A DNA stretch of 43,727 bases from a virus. Positions 23,207 through 29,835 of the stretch are shown here, piece after piece. The position numbers were made by a program, and so were the translations under genes. Under the pieces are notes generated by a model. That model ran no database searches, was not told where the DNA came from, and worked only from the letters and a program-made list of their open reading frames with translations. Position 1 is the stretch's first letter; each line of letters opens with the position of its first letter. Location of the stretch: positions 1 to 43,727 of IMG/VR virus record IMGVR_UViG_3300021432_000017; one strand, given 5' to 3'.

Positions 23207-24225
23207 GCTGCCTCCAGTGCTTGCTTGATGCGCCTTGCTATCATCTCGGGGATTTGAGGGACTACGGCATTGCCTAGTCCCCTAAGGCGGTCCACTCGCT
23301 TGGGTATCCCATGAGCCACTCGACCCACGTTGGGTTCAATGAGCCACCAGTCATTTGCAGACCAATCTCCCGGCCCACCATCTCGTGTACCTTCTTCCTG
23401 GCGCCGCTGCCACCGTTCAAACCCGTCACCCCTCCGCCCTGTTGATTCGCACTCGGGGTTGGCCAGCGCACAGATTGGTTCACCGCTCGGCCCAACTCGT
23501 TCCCGCTGGGTCCATTGCTCCTGCCGTCCTTGCTGAATCCGTGTGGGGTTGGCCATGTGCGGTTGGCTACCACGTCTTCCAGGCGGCATCCCGCATCGCT
23601 CCTCCCGGTCTTCCCGTATGCCATTGCTGGCGATGCTCTCGGCGTCGGCCATTTCGCCGCCTCGTCGTTCAGGTTGCGTCCGCCGTGCTTCGTTCCGTAC
23701 CGGCCAACCCTCGCAGGATTTCCTTTGCCCGCATCGTGGGCCTGTGGTGTAGGCCATAATCCAGACGCGCTCTCTGAGGTGGGGCGCTCCCATGTCGGCC
23801 GCTGAAACGACTTCCCACTCCGCGTCATACCCGATCTCGGCCAAGTCTCCGAGAACAACGCCCATTCCCCGTCCAAGCAAAGCTGCGACGTTCTCCACGA
23901 GGACGTAAGCGGGTCGTAGTTCGCGAATGATTCGGTGCATCTCGCTCCAGAGTCCGCTTCGCTCTCCCTCGATTCCTGCCCGCTTGCCGGCGTTGCTGAT
24001 GTCCTGGCAGGGGAAGCCTCCGCAGATAACGTCAACGGATTTGAGGTTGTGTCTGCCGCATTCTCTGATGTCTCCAAAACGCCCTGCCTCCGGGAAATTC
24101 TTTGCCAAAACCTTCTGGCAGTAAGGGTCTATTTCAACCTGCCAAACCGTCTTGAAGCCTGCTCGCTCAAAGCCAAGATCGAAGCCACCGATACCGGCGA
24201 ATAGACTGCCCATTGTGTAGGTCAT
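23203..24225 (-). CDS. DNA C5-cytosine methyltransferase
   Basis: 340 residues. ATG 24225 with TTGAGG upstream was chosen over 24249. Motif I is LFAGIGGFDLGFERAG, motif IV GGFPCQDIS (catalytic Cys73), motif VI ENVAAL (111-116), motif VIII RERVWIMAY, and motifs IX-X RLRGLGNAVVPQIPE. The enzyme methylates C5 of cytosine in phage DNA. Residues about 160-275 are a hydrophilic, Arg/Gly-rich variable region with MADA, MANP and ALANP units; this is where a second frame (23274-24077) encodes WPTP repeats. Neighbours are coupled on both sides. Confidence 0.95.
   Translation of the reverse strand: MTYTMGSLFAGIGGFDLGFERAGFKTVWQVEIDPYCQKVLAKNFPEAGRFGDIRECGRHNLKSVDVICGGFPCQDISNAGKRAGIEGERSGLWSEMHRIIRELRPAYVLVENVAALLGRGMGVVLGDLAEIGYDAEWEVVSAADMGAPHLRERVWIMAYTTGPRCGQRKSCEGWPVRNEARRTQPERRGGEMADAESIASNGIREDREERCGMPPGRRGSQPHMANPTRIQQGRQEQWTQRERVGPSGEPICALANPECESTGRRGDGFERWQRRQEEGTRDGGPGDWSANDWWLIEPNVGRVAHGIPKRVDRLRGLGNAVVPQIPEMIARRIKQALEAA
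23274..24077 (-). CDS. Overprinted WPTP-repeat protein inside the methyltransferase gene
   Basis: 267 codons open in the +1 frame, same strand as the C5 methyltransferase and wholly inside it. It has WPTP at residues 108, 143, 175 and 205, SPARTSA near 22, SSWRTSQLCL near 60, SETWPRSGM near 77 and NPTWVEWLMGYPSEW at 248-262. I recall free-standing phage proteins with the same WPTP and NPxWVEWLMGFP motifs near cytosine methyltransferases, so this frame may be a true second gene. Motif pairs arise because GTGGCCGACCC-type DNA reads VADP in one frame and WPTP in the next. The start (TTG 24077) is uncertain, and function is unknown. Confidence 0.5.
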   Translation of the reverse strand: METSENAADTTSNPLTLSAEASPARTSATPASGQESRESEADSGARCTESFANYDPLTSSWRTSQLCLDGEWALFSETWPRSGMTRSGKSFQRPTWERPTSESASGLWPTPQAHDAGKGNPARVGRYGTKHGGRNLNDEAAKWPTPRASPAMAYGKTGRSDAGCRLEDVVANRTWPTPHGFSKDGRSNGPSGNELGRAVNQSVRWPTPSANQQGGGVTGLNGGSGARKKVHEMVGREIGLQMTGGSLNPTWVEWLMGYPSEWTALGD

Positions 24226-24308
24226 GGATGCCTCAAGTAGAACTTCCAAATCAAGTGCTGCAGCTTGTACGGGCTGTGCCAGTAGATGAACCTTGCTAGC
24301 TTACGCAT
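24222..24308 (-). CDS. 28-residue coupled minigene
   Basis: ATG 24308 lies inside the end of the DUF1376 gene, and its TGA overlaps the methyltransferase ATG (ATGA). The peptide (MRKLARFIYWHSPYKLQHLI, then WKFYLRHP) is basic, aromatic and helix-forming. It fills the 70-base gap between the two genes exactly, which supports a coupling minigene. Confidence 0.5.
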   Translation of the reverse strand: MRKLARFIYWHSPYKLQHLIWKFYLRHP

Positions 24309-25084
24309 TCCCTTTCCCTCCGTACTGCCTCTTCACGTTCCTTGATGGCAAGTAGTGCCTTGTTCTCTGCCGGCGCCTTACGGGTTGGCGGTGACTCTCC
24401 AGGCTTCCACGGCCAGCCCTCTTTGTTCCGCCAGTCACCGTCGCCAAAGAACTTCGCTGCTCCCTTCGTGTAGCTCAGCTTGGGCTTGGCCACGTCGTAG
24501 TCTCGCCACGCCGCCACCATTGCGTCACGCAAGGCCCCAGGCGTCTCGTAGAGCTTCATTTGCGATCGGCAGACCTCGTCCAGCACGACGGCCAATTGCT
24601 GCCCCGCCAGTCCGGTCTCGGTAAGCACGCTTCGAGTTACCATTTCTGGCGTGATAGGTTCTTGTTTTGCAGATGAAGTAGAAGAAGCAAATGCAGAGCT
24701 TTCGTTTGGGTTGCCCAACCCTTTAGTTTCGGTAAAGGCTTGGGTTTCTTTTGGCTTACCCGGACGACCACCTCTGGCACCATTCTGGGTTTGCCGCTCC
24801 CGGAATGCATCGTGCTTCGCGCGCTCTTTCTCGAGCCTCTTATGAATCAAGAACTGCCCATCATCAGTCGGTTCAAAGAGAGCTTTCACCGCGGCCAAGA
24901 TTGCTACCTTACAGCCTTTGCAGAGAGCGGCGAGGCGCAAGTCATTGTTGGGAACTCGACCCTCGCGCCAGCAGAAGGCTAGAAGGCGGATATAGGCACC
25001 CTCTTGCTCGAGCGTCAGTAGTTGCACGTTCATATCCGCTAAATACTCTGCTGCGTAGAACTGGAACGCTGGAGCCTTGGTCAC
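24296..25084 (-). CDS. DUF1376 replication protein
   Basis: 262 residues, GTG 25084 with AAGGCGG upstream. The N-terminus PAFQFYAAEYLADMNVQLLTLEQEGAYIRLLAFCWREG is the DUF1376 signature, a winged-helix domain found in phage replication-initiation proteins. The middle is a Thr/Ser-rich linker and the C-terminus is helical with DWRNKEGWPW. It likely loads replication factors at the phage origin, in the position of lambda O. No helicase loader was identified. Confidence 0.8.
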   Translation of the reverse strand: MTKAPAFQFYAAEYLADMNVQLLTLEQEGAYIRLLAFCWREGRVPNNDLRLAALCKGCKVAILAAVKALFEPTDDGQFLIHKRLEKERAKHDAFRERQTQNGARGGRPGKPKETQAFTETKGLGNPNESSAFASSTSSAKQEPITPEMVTRSVLTETGLAGQQLAVVLDEVCRSQMKLYETPGALRDAMVAAWRDYDVAKPKLSYTKGAAKFFGDGDWRNKEGWPWKPGESPPTRKAPAENKALLAIKEREEAVRRERECVS

Positions 25085-25120
25085 TGATGCCGCCTTGGGG
25101 GTCGGTGGGGAGTTATGGTT

Positions 25121-25285
25121 CTAAGCTGCCGGCTGTGCCTTCTTGGGTTTCCGCCTCGTTGTAAGGTTGGACAACAGCGGTGCCCACTCAGGGCTAGGGC
25201 GAATTACTGTGTCCCGCATTGGGTTGGCTGCTAGGACGTTGGCTATGCGGTGGATGTCGTCAAAGAAGCGTCTTAGTGTTTTCAA
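25121..25285 (-). CDS. 54-residue basic protein, unknown
   Basis: TTG 25285 with a perfect GGAGG 6 bases upstream. The sequence (KTLRRFFDDIHRIANVLAAN, then MRDTVIRPSPEWAPLLSNLTTRRKPKKA) has a helix, then a basic tail. Its first 11 bases follow the stop of the 25296 gene. It may be a small regulator; not recognised. Confidence 0.6.
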   Translation of the reverse strand: MKTLRRFFDDIHRIANVLAANPMRDTVIRPSPEWAPLLSNLTTRRKPKKAQPAA

Positions 25286-25295
25286 GTGTTGCCTC

Positions 25296-25442
25296 CTATT
25301 TGTGGTGAATGATGTTGATGGCTGGCGGCTTCGCCCATTGATCGAGGAAGTTGACGGCAGACCGGAGAAGGCGGGCTCCCCAGTAGCACCACAGCAGCAT
25401 GGTCGTGACGGCGATAGCCTGTTCTGCATTGTTCCAATTCAT
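25296..25442 (-). CDS. 48-residue single-span membrane protein
   Basis: ATG 25442 overlaps the HNH stop (ATGA). It has a membrane-type helix (IAVTTMLLWCYWGARLL) after a short polar start, then a polar end. Tiny membrane proteins are common in phage early regions and often act on the host cell. Function unknown. Confidence 0.6.
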   Translation of the reverse strand: MNWNNAEQAIAVTTMLLWCYWGARLLRSAVNFLDQWAKPPAINIIHHK

Positions 25443-25789
25443 GCAACCTCCTTGAAATTCTTGAGCCTCACGCTGCCCTTGCGAACGTTACAAAGTCCGT
25501 GCGCTGCTGAGTTGTACGGCTTGCCATCTACGACTATGCGGTCATCTCTGTGACCTCCGTTCATTCCTCTGCCGTCCTGGTGCTCATAGGTGCAGTCGTC
25601 AATCTTCATTGGGAATCCGCAAATGCTGCACTTCCCTCTTTGCCTTAGTGCCATCTCTGCGGTACGGCGGTAATACTCTCTGCGGCCCGTTGCGCTATTG
25701 AAGTTGCATATCTCGGGGCCGCCTATGCCTTCGGGATAAAGAATTGGTTCGGGTTTGCGCTTGAACTGCTTTTTGTAGGCGGCCAGCAA
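25439..25789 (-). CDS. HNH-like nuclease
   Basis: 116 residues, TTG 25789 with GAGG 10 bases upstream, one base after the Gp157 stop. CSIC (54-57), then CTYEHQDGRGMNGGHRDDR (H70 and H80) and HGLCN (H97, C100) give a zinc-finger HNH-like core. It is an endonuclease candidate for recombination or packaging. It lies far from terminase, so a link with recombination (Sak4-like ATPase and Gp157 upstream) fits better. Confidence 0.75.
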   Translation of the reverse strand: MLAAYKKQFKRKPEPILYPEGIGGPEICNFNSATGRREYYRRTAEMALRQRGKCSICGFPMKIDDCTYEHQDGRGMNGGHRDDRIVVDGKPYNSAAHGLCNVRKGSVRLKNFKEVA

Positions 25790-25790
25790 G

Positions 25791-26342
25791 CTATTTGATC
25801 CTCAGATAGCGCATTCCTTCGGTTTCAACCGCGCAGTCAACTAGGGCTGGGGGGATGATCGTGATGGGCGAGCACCATGCTTCCTTGAGTGCGGCGCTGT
25901 TTAGTTCTCGCTTCACACGCACGAATTGCGGGAAGTCTATGGATAGCTTTTCGAGGTCCAGGCCTTCAGTCGGTTCAAACTTCACGGTCATGGCTGATGT
26001 CTGGCCCCACACCGTAAACATTTGCGTCTTCAGCTTCCCGCCGAAGGCAGAGTCAACGGCGCCAAGGATTCTTGACTTCAGCGCTGCCTCATTGCGGTCG
26101 AAGGCCATGGCGCGATCCATGAGACGCTTCGCTTCTGCCCTGCACGCCTCTGCGGTCGCTGATAGCTCACGAACCACCATGCAGGCGGCGTCTATCTTGC
26201 GCGGCCCCTGCCGTAGAAGCTCGTCAAATCGCGCCTCTAGTTCGGGGATTAGCTCGCCGTCGTTGGCGGCGAGAATGTCGTTGATTTCGGCGCCCTCAAG
26301 CGCCACGTCGTAAAGGCTAATCTTCGTGGTAGTCGTACTCAT
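25791..26342 (-). CDS. Siphovirus Gp157-family protein
   Basis: 183 residues, ATG 26342 with AGGAGG 9 bases upstream. The sequence SLYDVALEGAEINDILAANDGELIPELEARFDELL, with a long helix (CRAEAKRLMDRAMAFDRNEAALKSRILGAVDSAF), then VWGQTSAMTVKFEPTE, matches phage Gp157 proteins. In Streptococcus phages Gp157 is linked to phage resistance and recombination modules. It sits beside the Sak4-like ATPase, which is usual. Confidence 0.85.
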   Translation of the reverse strand: MSTTTTKISLYDVALEGAEINDILAANDGELIPELEARFDELLRQGPRKIDAACMVVRELSATAEACRAEAKRLMDRAMAFDRNEAALKSRILGAVDSAFGGKLKTQMFTVWGQTSAMTVKFEPTEGLDLEKLSIDFPQFVRVKRELNSAALKEAWCSPITIIPPALVDCAVETEGMRYLRIK

Positions 26343-26478
26343 CTCGTGGTGCCTCCTGTTTCTTTGTTCTTGCTGGGTAAGGCTGGCAATGCTCACAAAG
26401 GTTTACTTCCATGCCGCCGATGAGGAGTGGCGACTTGATGTGGGTCTTACATGCGGAACATTTCAGTTGGCAGGTCAT
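26317..26478 (-). CDS. 53-residue zinc-ribbon protein
   Basis: ATG 26478 with GGAGG 9 bases upstream; a longer frame to 26517 is less likely. CSAC (7-10) and CEHC (28-31) around KSPLLIGGMEVNL form a small zinc ribbon, then a charged tail. The start overlaps the ATPase end by 32 bases. Function unknown. Confidence 0.65.
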   Translation of the reverse strand: MTCQLKCSACKTHIKSPLLIGGMEVNLCEHCQPYPARTKKQEAPRDEYDYHED

Positions 26479-27427
26479 CGTCCGTAACCTCCACTCCGTG
26501 AACGTTCTTTGGGACATAAACGAAGTCGGGGACGGGATCAGGCTTGGCCTCTGTCCCCTTGGCCCAAACCATCAGTGCGTCGTAGACGGGCATGGGGATT
26601 TTGTTGAGGTCTTTGATTTCGGCGCGGTTCAGCTCCGCCGTGACATCGGCCTTGGACTTGCCGGCCGTCTTGCACTCTTCCCATAGCTTGTGGACCTGGG
26701 TGGAGTCGGCATACATCGGCGGTGCGCCGTTAGCCAGCCAGTCGCGCATCTGCCCGGCTACCTTAGCGTCTGCGAGGTCGATTGGCTCCTCTTCCTGAAA
26801 GAGCGTGGTGCGGTTCTTTGAGGCCGTGGCGCGGTGGGCCATGTTCACGTCAAAGACGATCGTGAACTCATATTCAAGACCATCACGCTGGATCGGCGCA
26901 GTGCCAACCTTGCGGGGCTGCTGCTTGCCCTTAGCGTTGGTTTCCAGAACATACTCCTGCTTTGTCCGCATCGTGCAGATGGTGTGAACCGGGAGCTGTT
27001 TGATGAACTCCACAAAGCCGGTATGCTCTGGCGTGTATGTTGACCAATTAGTATAGGAGTTCGAACCGGGTTGACGGTCGAGAGCTTCCTTGCGGCGTAG
27101 AATGCCGCCCTCTCCATCCCACTGCTGCGTCAAGGAATCGACTATCAGAACGTCATAGCCGCCGTCAGCAGCCGCTTGCATGGCTTTCTTGTACCGCTCT
27201 GAGGTATACGGAGCCGTGAGACTAATGGTGTCGAAGTCGTACCGATCAGCGTAGAGGCTTGCGGAGTCATTCTCTGTGTCTACTACGAGGACTTTGGCAT
27301 TGGGCACAAAGTTCTTTGCCAGCGCCAGGGCACCCTCAGTCTTACCGGAACCGCTCGGCCCCTGAATGGCCATCTTCAACTTCACAGAATGCTTTTGCGC
27401 TTTACGTGGTGCAAATTCGTTATTCAT
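26447..27427 (-). CDS. Sak4-like RecA/AAA-type ATPase
   Basis: 326 residues from ATG 27427, which has AGGGGGAG directly upstream; an in-frame ATG 27475 overlapping the previous stop is the alternative. Walker A is GPSGSGKT (23-30), then KVLVVDTEND and VLIVDSLTQQW (Walker B) and a sensor-like region with HTICTMRTKQEYV. This is the fold of phage Sak4 single-strand annealing ATPases. It likely works in recombination-linked replication. Gp157, HNH and VRR-NUC downstream fit. Confidence 0.85.
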   Translation of the reverse strand: MNNEFAPRKAQKHSVKLKMAIQGPSGSGKTEGALALAKNFVPNAKVLVVDTENDSASLYADRYDFDTISLTAPYTSERYKKAMQAAADGGYDVLIVDSLTQQWDGEGGILRRKEALDRQPGSNSYTNWSTYTPEHTGFVEFIKQLPVHTICTMRTKQEYVLETNAKGKQQPRKVGTAPIQRDGLEYEFTIVFDVNMAHRATASKNRTTLFQEEEPIDLADAKVAGQMRDWLANGAPPMYADSTQVHKLWEECKTAGKSKADVTAELNRAEIKDLNKIPMPVYDALMVWAKGTEAKPDPVPDFVYVPKNVHGVEVTDDDLPTEMFRM

Positions 27428-27471
27428 AACTCCCCCTAAAGAACCACCAGCAACACGATGAAGCCAAACAT

Positions 27472-27576
27472 TCAAAGCAAAGCCACGTAGTCCACGGCTT
27501 CAGATACTTGCTCCTCAGACTCGGGGCCGCCCATCCACTCGCCGATAAGGACGATGAGCTTGTCATAGAGGTTCAT
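27472..27576 (-). CDS. 34-residue small protein, unknown
   Basis: ATG 27576 overlaps the previous stop (ATGA). The sequence (MNLYDKLIVLIGEWMGG, then PESEEQVSEAVDYVALL) is helical and acidic. It was too short for routine gene finding, but the coupling chain supports it. Function unknown. Confidence 0.55.
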   Translation of the reverse strand: MNLYDKLIVLIGEWMGGPESEEQVSEAVDYVALL

Positions 27577-27758
27577 TTGGATTCCTCTCGCGCTTTGCCG
27601 AGGAAGTGCGTTCCCCAAACTAGCGACCACAGTATGAAGAACATCGACCAGGCCGCCCAGAAAGGTTCTCGGTTCGTTATCGCCGTCGCAAGGAAAAATG
27701 CTTGGACCCACACGCAGACTGCGTGGAAGCCAGCGGTGACTGCATAGACATTCTTCAT
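27573..27758 (-). CDS. Two-span membrane protein, unknown
   Basis: 61 residues, ATG 27758 overlapping the preceding TGA (ATGA). Two hydrophobic stretches (about residues 4-26 and 33-52, FWAAWSMFFILWSLVWG) with a short loop and a charged tail (KAREESK). It is a small membrane protein, holin-like in form, but it lies in the early region, so a host-takeover or exclusion role is as likely. Confidence 0.6.
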   Translation of the reverse strand: MKNVYAVTAGFHAVCVWVQAFFLATAITNREPFWAAWSMFFILWSLVWGTHFLGKAREESK

Positions 27759-27886
27759 TCCGCCTCCTGCTTAGGTGCTTTCATCCTGCCCATCAACAGC
27801 AGCAGGGCCTTGAGTATGTCGCCCTTGGTTACGTCAGGGTTAGAGGTTGGTTGGGCAAGCCATTCGGGATCGGTGAGTTCGTTCAT
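27755..27886 (-). CDS. 43-residue small protein, unknown
   Basis: ATG 27886 overlaps the previous stop and its TGA overlaps the next ATG (ATGA on both sides). The sequence (MNELTDPEWLAQPTSNPDVT, then KGDILKALLLLMGRMKAPKQ) has a helical C-terminal half. GGAGG near its end serves the next gene. Function unknown. Confidence 0.6.
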   Translation of the reverse strand: MNELTDPEWLAQPTSNPDVTKGDILKALLLLMGRMKAPKQEAE

Positions 27887-28227
27887 GCGCCCACCGCCAT
27901 CTCCTCTTCATCTGAGAGAATTGGGGCGCAGCGATAGACGGCGGGTTTGGCAGGCTCCAATATTTCGCAGGTAAGAGTTTGTCGTACCGAAAGATCGATC
28001 CACATCGCCGAAGAATCGTATTCGACGTGTATCCTTCGATATTTCTCATCACCACCCTCGATTCGCTTTTTGAGAGGACGGGGCAACAGTTTGGCGGTGG
28101 AAAGAAATGGTTCCTTTGCCTCGCCGTAAAAATGGATGAGCGGCTTGATGATTTCGGCATCCGGCTGCGCGTCCAGCGAGTCGGCCAATTTGCGGAGTTC
28201 GATTGCTACATGTCCTGCAGTCGTCAT
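27883..28227 (-). CDS. Small protein of 114 residues, unknown
   Basis: ATG 28227 overlaps the preceding stop (ATGA). The sequence starts with a helix (AGHVAIELRKLADSLDAQP) and continues as a mixed fold (KYRRIHVEYDSSAMWIDLSVRQTLTCEIL). The pattern resembles phage proteins that accompany recombination genes, but no family was recognised. Confidence 0.7.
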   Translation of the reverse strand: MTTAGHVAIELRKLADSLDAQPDAEIIKPLIHFYGEAKEPFLSTAKLLPRPLKKRIEGGDEKYRRIHVEYDSSAMWIDLSVRQTLTCEILEPAKPAVYRCAPILSDEEEMAVGA

Positions 28228-28463
28228 GCCGCTACCCCCTTCATGATCTGCGCAGCCGTCTTGACTGCCTCGATGGCCAGCGACAAGGCCAGCTTTGCGG
28301 CCAGTTTGTCGGTGTCCCTCGATACGGCCGCAATCAGGTGGCCGATAACCTCACACTCCAAGGGCAGGTCAACGCACTCTGGAACTTCGGGAAAGGGTTT
28401 GTGCGAGGTGGTGATGCGAACGCCTCGGCAGGTTGGCTGGGTCATTACGTAGAGGCTAGACAT
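28224..28463 (-). CDS. Small protein of 79 residues, unknown
   Basis: ATG 28463 overlaps the pentapeptide-gene stop by 8 bases. It starts with MSSLYVMTQPTCRGVRITTS, followed by two helices (CEVIGHLIAAVSRDTDKLAAKLAL, then IEAVKTAAQIMKGV). The next gene starts in its stop. Function unknown. Confidence 0.65.
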   Translation of the reverse strand: MSSLYVMTQPTCRGVRITTSHKPFPEVPECVDLPLECEVIGHLIAAVSRDTDKLAAKLALSLAIEAVKTAAQIMKGVAA

Positions 28464-29184
28464 GGGTGGCCTCCGCTGCTACGGGTGGCGCGGTCATGCG
28501 CAGTGCGGCGGCCTTAGCGAATTCAAAAGCGGCTACGCGCTCCTCGCACAACTCGGAGCCATCGTTTGGATACTCCGAAACGTTGCTGTTGCGAATGCCG
28601 ATTTTCTCCCACTTGTCGAGGTCGTAGAATAGGCACCCCATGCGAATCCAACGGCTTCCGTCTTCAAACACAACCGCCCAAACCTGATAGCAGTAGAGCC
28701 CCGAAAACGCGCGCAGCGAGTGAATCTTCTTTCCGGACAGGTTGGCTCTGGACAGGTCGGCTCCGGACAGGTCGGCTCCGTACAGGTCGGCTCCGTACAG
28801 GTTGGCTCCGTACAGGTTGGCTCCGTACAGGTTGGCTCCGGACAGGTCGGCTCCGTACAGGTTGGCTCCGTACAGGTTGGCTCTGTACAGGTCGGCTCCG
28901 TACAGGTTGGCTCTGTACAGGTCGGCTCCGTACAGGTTGGCTCTGTACAGGTTGGCTCTGTACAGGTCGGCTCCGTACAGGTTGGCTCCGTACAGGTTGG
29001 CTCTGTACAGGTTGGCTCCGGACAGGTTGGCTCTGGACAGGTCGGCTCCGGACAGGTCGGCTCCGGACAGGTCGGCTCCGTACAGGTTGGCTCTCTTAGA
29101 AACCGCCTCAATTACCGCATCCTTTAGCGTTAGGCACGAAGAGACGAACAGTACCGCATCGGTAAAACTTCTAATTTCAATCAT
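28456..29184 (-). CDS. Pentapeptide-repeat protein, 24 tandem repeats
   Basis: 242 residues. ATG 29184 overlaps the previous TGA (ATGA) and was chosen over 29304. Residues 32-151 are 24 units A-(N/D)-L-(Y/S)-(G/R), which fold as a right-handed quadrilateral beta-helix. Before them is a short helical cap; after them a C-terminal domain with LYCYQVWAVVFEDG, MGCLFYDLDKWEKIGIRNS and ERVAAFEFAKAAAL, which I recall in other phage pentapeptide proteins. Some pentapeptide proteins mimic DNA and protect gyrase (Qnr, MfpA). That role here is inference. The repeat DNA is almost identical from copy to copy. Confidence 0.9.
   Translation of the reverse strand: MIEIRSFTDAVLFVSSCLTLKDAVIEAVSKRANLYGADLSGADLSGADLSRANLSGANLYRANLYGANLYGADLYRANLYRANLYGADLYRANLYGADLYRANLYGANLYGADLSGANLYGANLYGANLYGADLYGADLSGADLSRANLSGKKIHSLRAFSGLYCYQVWAVVFEDGSRWIRMGCLFYDLDKWEKIGIRNSNVSEYPNDGSELCEERVAAFEFAKAAALRMTAPPVAAEATHV
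28732..29091 (-). repeat. 24 tandem 15-bp repeats in the pentapeptide gene
   Basis: 24 head-to-tail copies of a 15-bp unit, plus-strand sense ggttggctccgtaca, varying at a few bases (gg/tc, tac/gac). The unit length is a multiple of 3, so all frames stay open. Near identity of copies suggests recent expansion by slippage or recombination; copy number is likely to vary between related phages. Confidence 0.95.
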
Positions 29185-29597
29185 CGAGCACCCCCCACAA
29201 GAGCCATCACCGCAAGAACGGTGACGACAAGCAGGAATCCGATAGCAAGCTGCAAGTAGCCGTTTGATCGGCGCTTCGGCTTTACGCTGCGCAGGACTCG
29301 CCAACAGCCGTGGGTGCTACAGAGGAGTCCGGGCTCGTTGCAGATAGGGCAGGGATCGCCACTACGTCCGTCGCTGCCGGTCGCTTGCCCGAGGAAGCGA
29401 GCTTTACCCTGAACTCTACGGCTTGCCCCACTCGCATCCACATCCGATCCACGAAATCGGACCGGTGTGCGAAATAGTCCGTCCCGGTCGAGTCCGTTAT
29501 AAGGCAAAAGGACTTGTAAGTCCCTCGAATCGAGGTAACTGTGCCTGTCATAAGTTGTCCTTTGGTTTTTAGGCTGTATGCCAATTCGTTCCGCCAT
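29181..29597 (-). CDS. Zinc-knuckle membrane protein, start unclear
   Basis: The 3' part (about 29181-29360) reads CPICNEPGLLCSTHGC, a basic stretch (KPKRR) and a membrane helix (LQLAIGFLLVVTVLAVMALV), and its TGA overlaps the pentapeptide ATG (ATGA). This looks real. The only in-frame ATG is 29597, which would make the N-terminal 80 residues overlap the cold-shock gene in another frame; a start inside, or a -1 slip from the cold-shock gene, is possible. I would trust only the last 55-60 codons. Confidence 0.5.
   Translation of the reverse strand: MAERIGIQPKNQRTTYDRHSYLDSRDLQVLLPYNGLDRDGLFRTPVRFRGSDVDASGASRRVQGKARFLGQATGSDGRSGDPCPICNEPGLLCSTHGCWRVLRSVKPKRRSNGYLQLAIGFLLVVTVLAVMALVGGAR
29282..29551 (-). 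CDS. Cold-shock-domain-like protein
   Basis: 89 residues, ATG 29551 with AAAGGA 6 bases upstream; an ATG at 29584 is less likely. The sequence TGTVTSIRGTYKSFCLITDSTG, then YFAHRSDF and VGQAVEFRV, matches the cold-shock/S1-like beta-barrel (nucleic-acid binding), with the RNP motifs weakened. The last 20 residues are low complexity. As the first gene left of attP it may bind RNA or single-strand DNA. Confidence 0.7.
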   Translation of the reverse strand: MTGTVTSIRGTYKSFCLITDSTGTDYFAHRSDFVDRMWMRVGQAVEFRVKLASSGKRPAATDVVAIPALSATSPDSSVAPTAVGESCAA

Positions 29598-29783
29598 TGT
29601 GTTACCCCTTGTGGGGGTGACAGATGCGGTAAATTGGTGCGCCCGAGAAGATTCGAACTTCTGACCTACAGCTTCGGAGGCTGTATGCCATCCAAATCAC
29701 GCTGTACGTCACATCTTTTGGGCTGCCTATTACCGCGTCCGTCACAGGATAGTTACAAACGCACAGCCATAATGGCATACAGC
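29572..29783. repeat. Three copies of GGCTGTATGCCA around attP
   Basis: GGCTGTATGCCA occurs at 29572-29583 and 29679-29690 on the plus strand, and its 11-bp core GCTGTATGCCA inverted at 29773-29783. The middle copy includes the 5' strand of the tRNA anticodon stem. Spacing is 107 and about 94 bases. Such repeats next to an integrase gene are likely integrase binding (core/arm) sites. Confidence 0.65.
29635..29684 (-). other. attP: 3' half of a tRNA-Arg(CCG) gene
   Basis: On the minus strand: anticodon stem-loop ACAGC-CTCCGAA-GCTGT (anticodon CCG at 29677-29675), then a variable loop, T-arm AGAAG-TTCGAAT-CTTCT, 3' acceptor strand CGGGCGC, A and CCA (29637-29635). There is no D-arm and no 5' acceptor strand, so it is not a working tRNA. 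Phages that integrate into tRNA genes carry this 3' part as the crossover identity, restoring the host gene. Its place 150 bases behind the integrase stop fits attP. Confidence 0.85.
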
Positions 29784-29835
29784 ACAGATATGCGTCAACA
29801 AAATTCGTAACGATTTCCGAACTATTTTTCGGGGA

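Noticed and set aside
28732-29091. CRISPR-like short repeats
   Set aside because: Units are head-to-tail with no spacers and encode pentapeptides.
28720-29224. Plus-strand open frames with SGQVG and RLAPY repeats
   Set aside because: They are the antisense side of 15-bp repeats in the pentapeptide gene. A unit of 15 bases keeps all frames open.
29635-29684. A working tRNA-Arg gene
   Set aside because: The D-arm and the 5' acceptor strand are missing, so only an attachment-site remnant remains.
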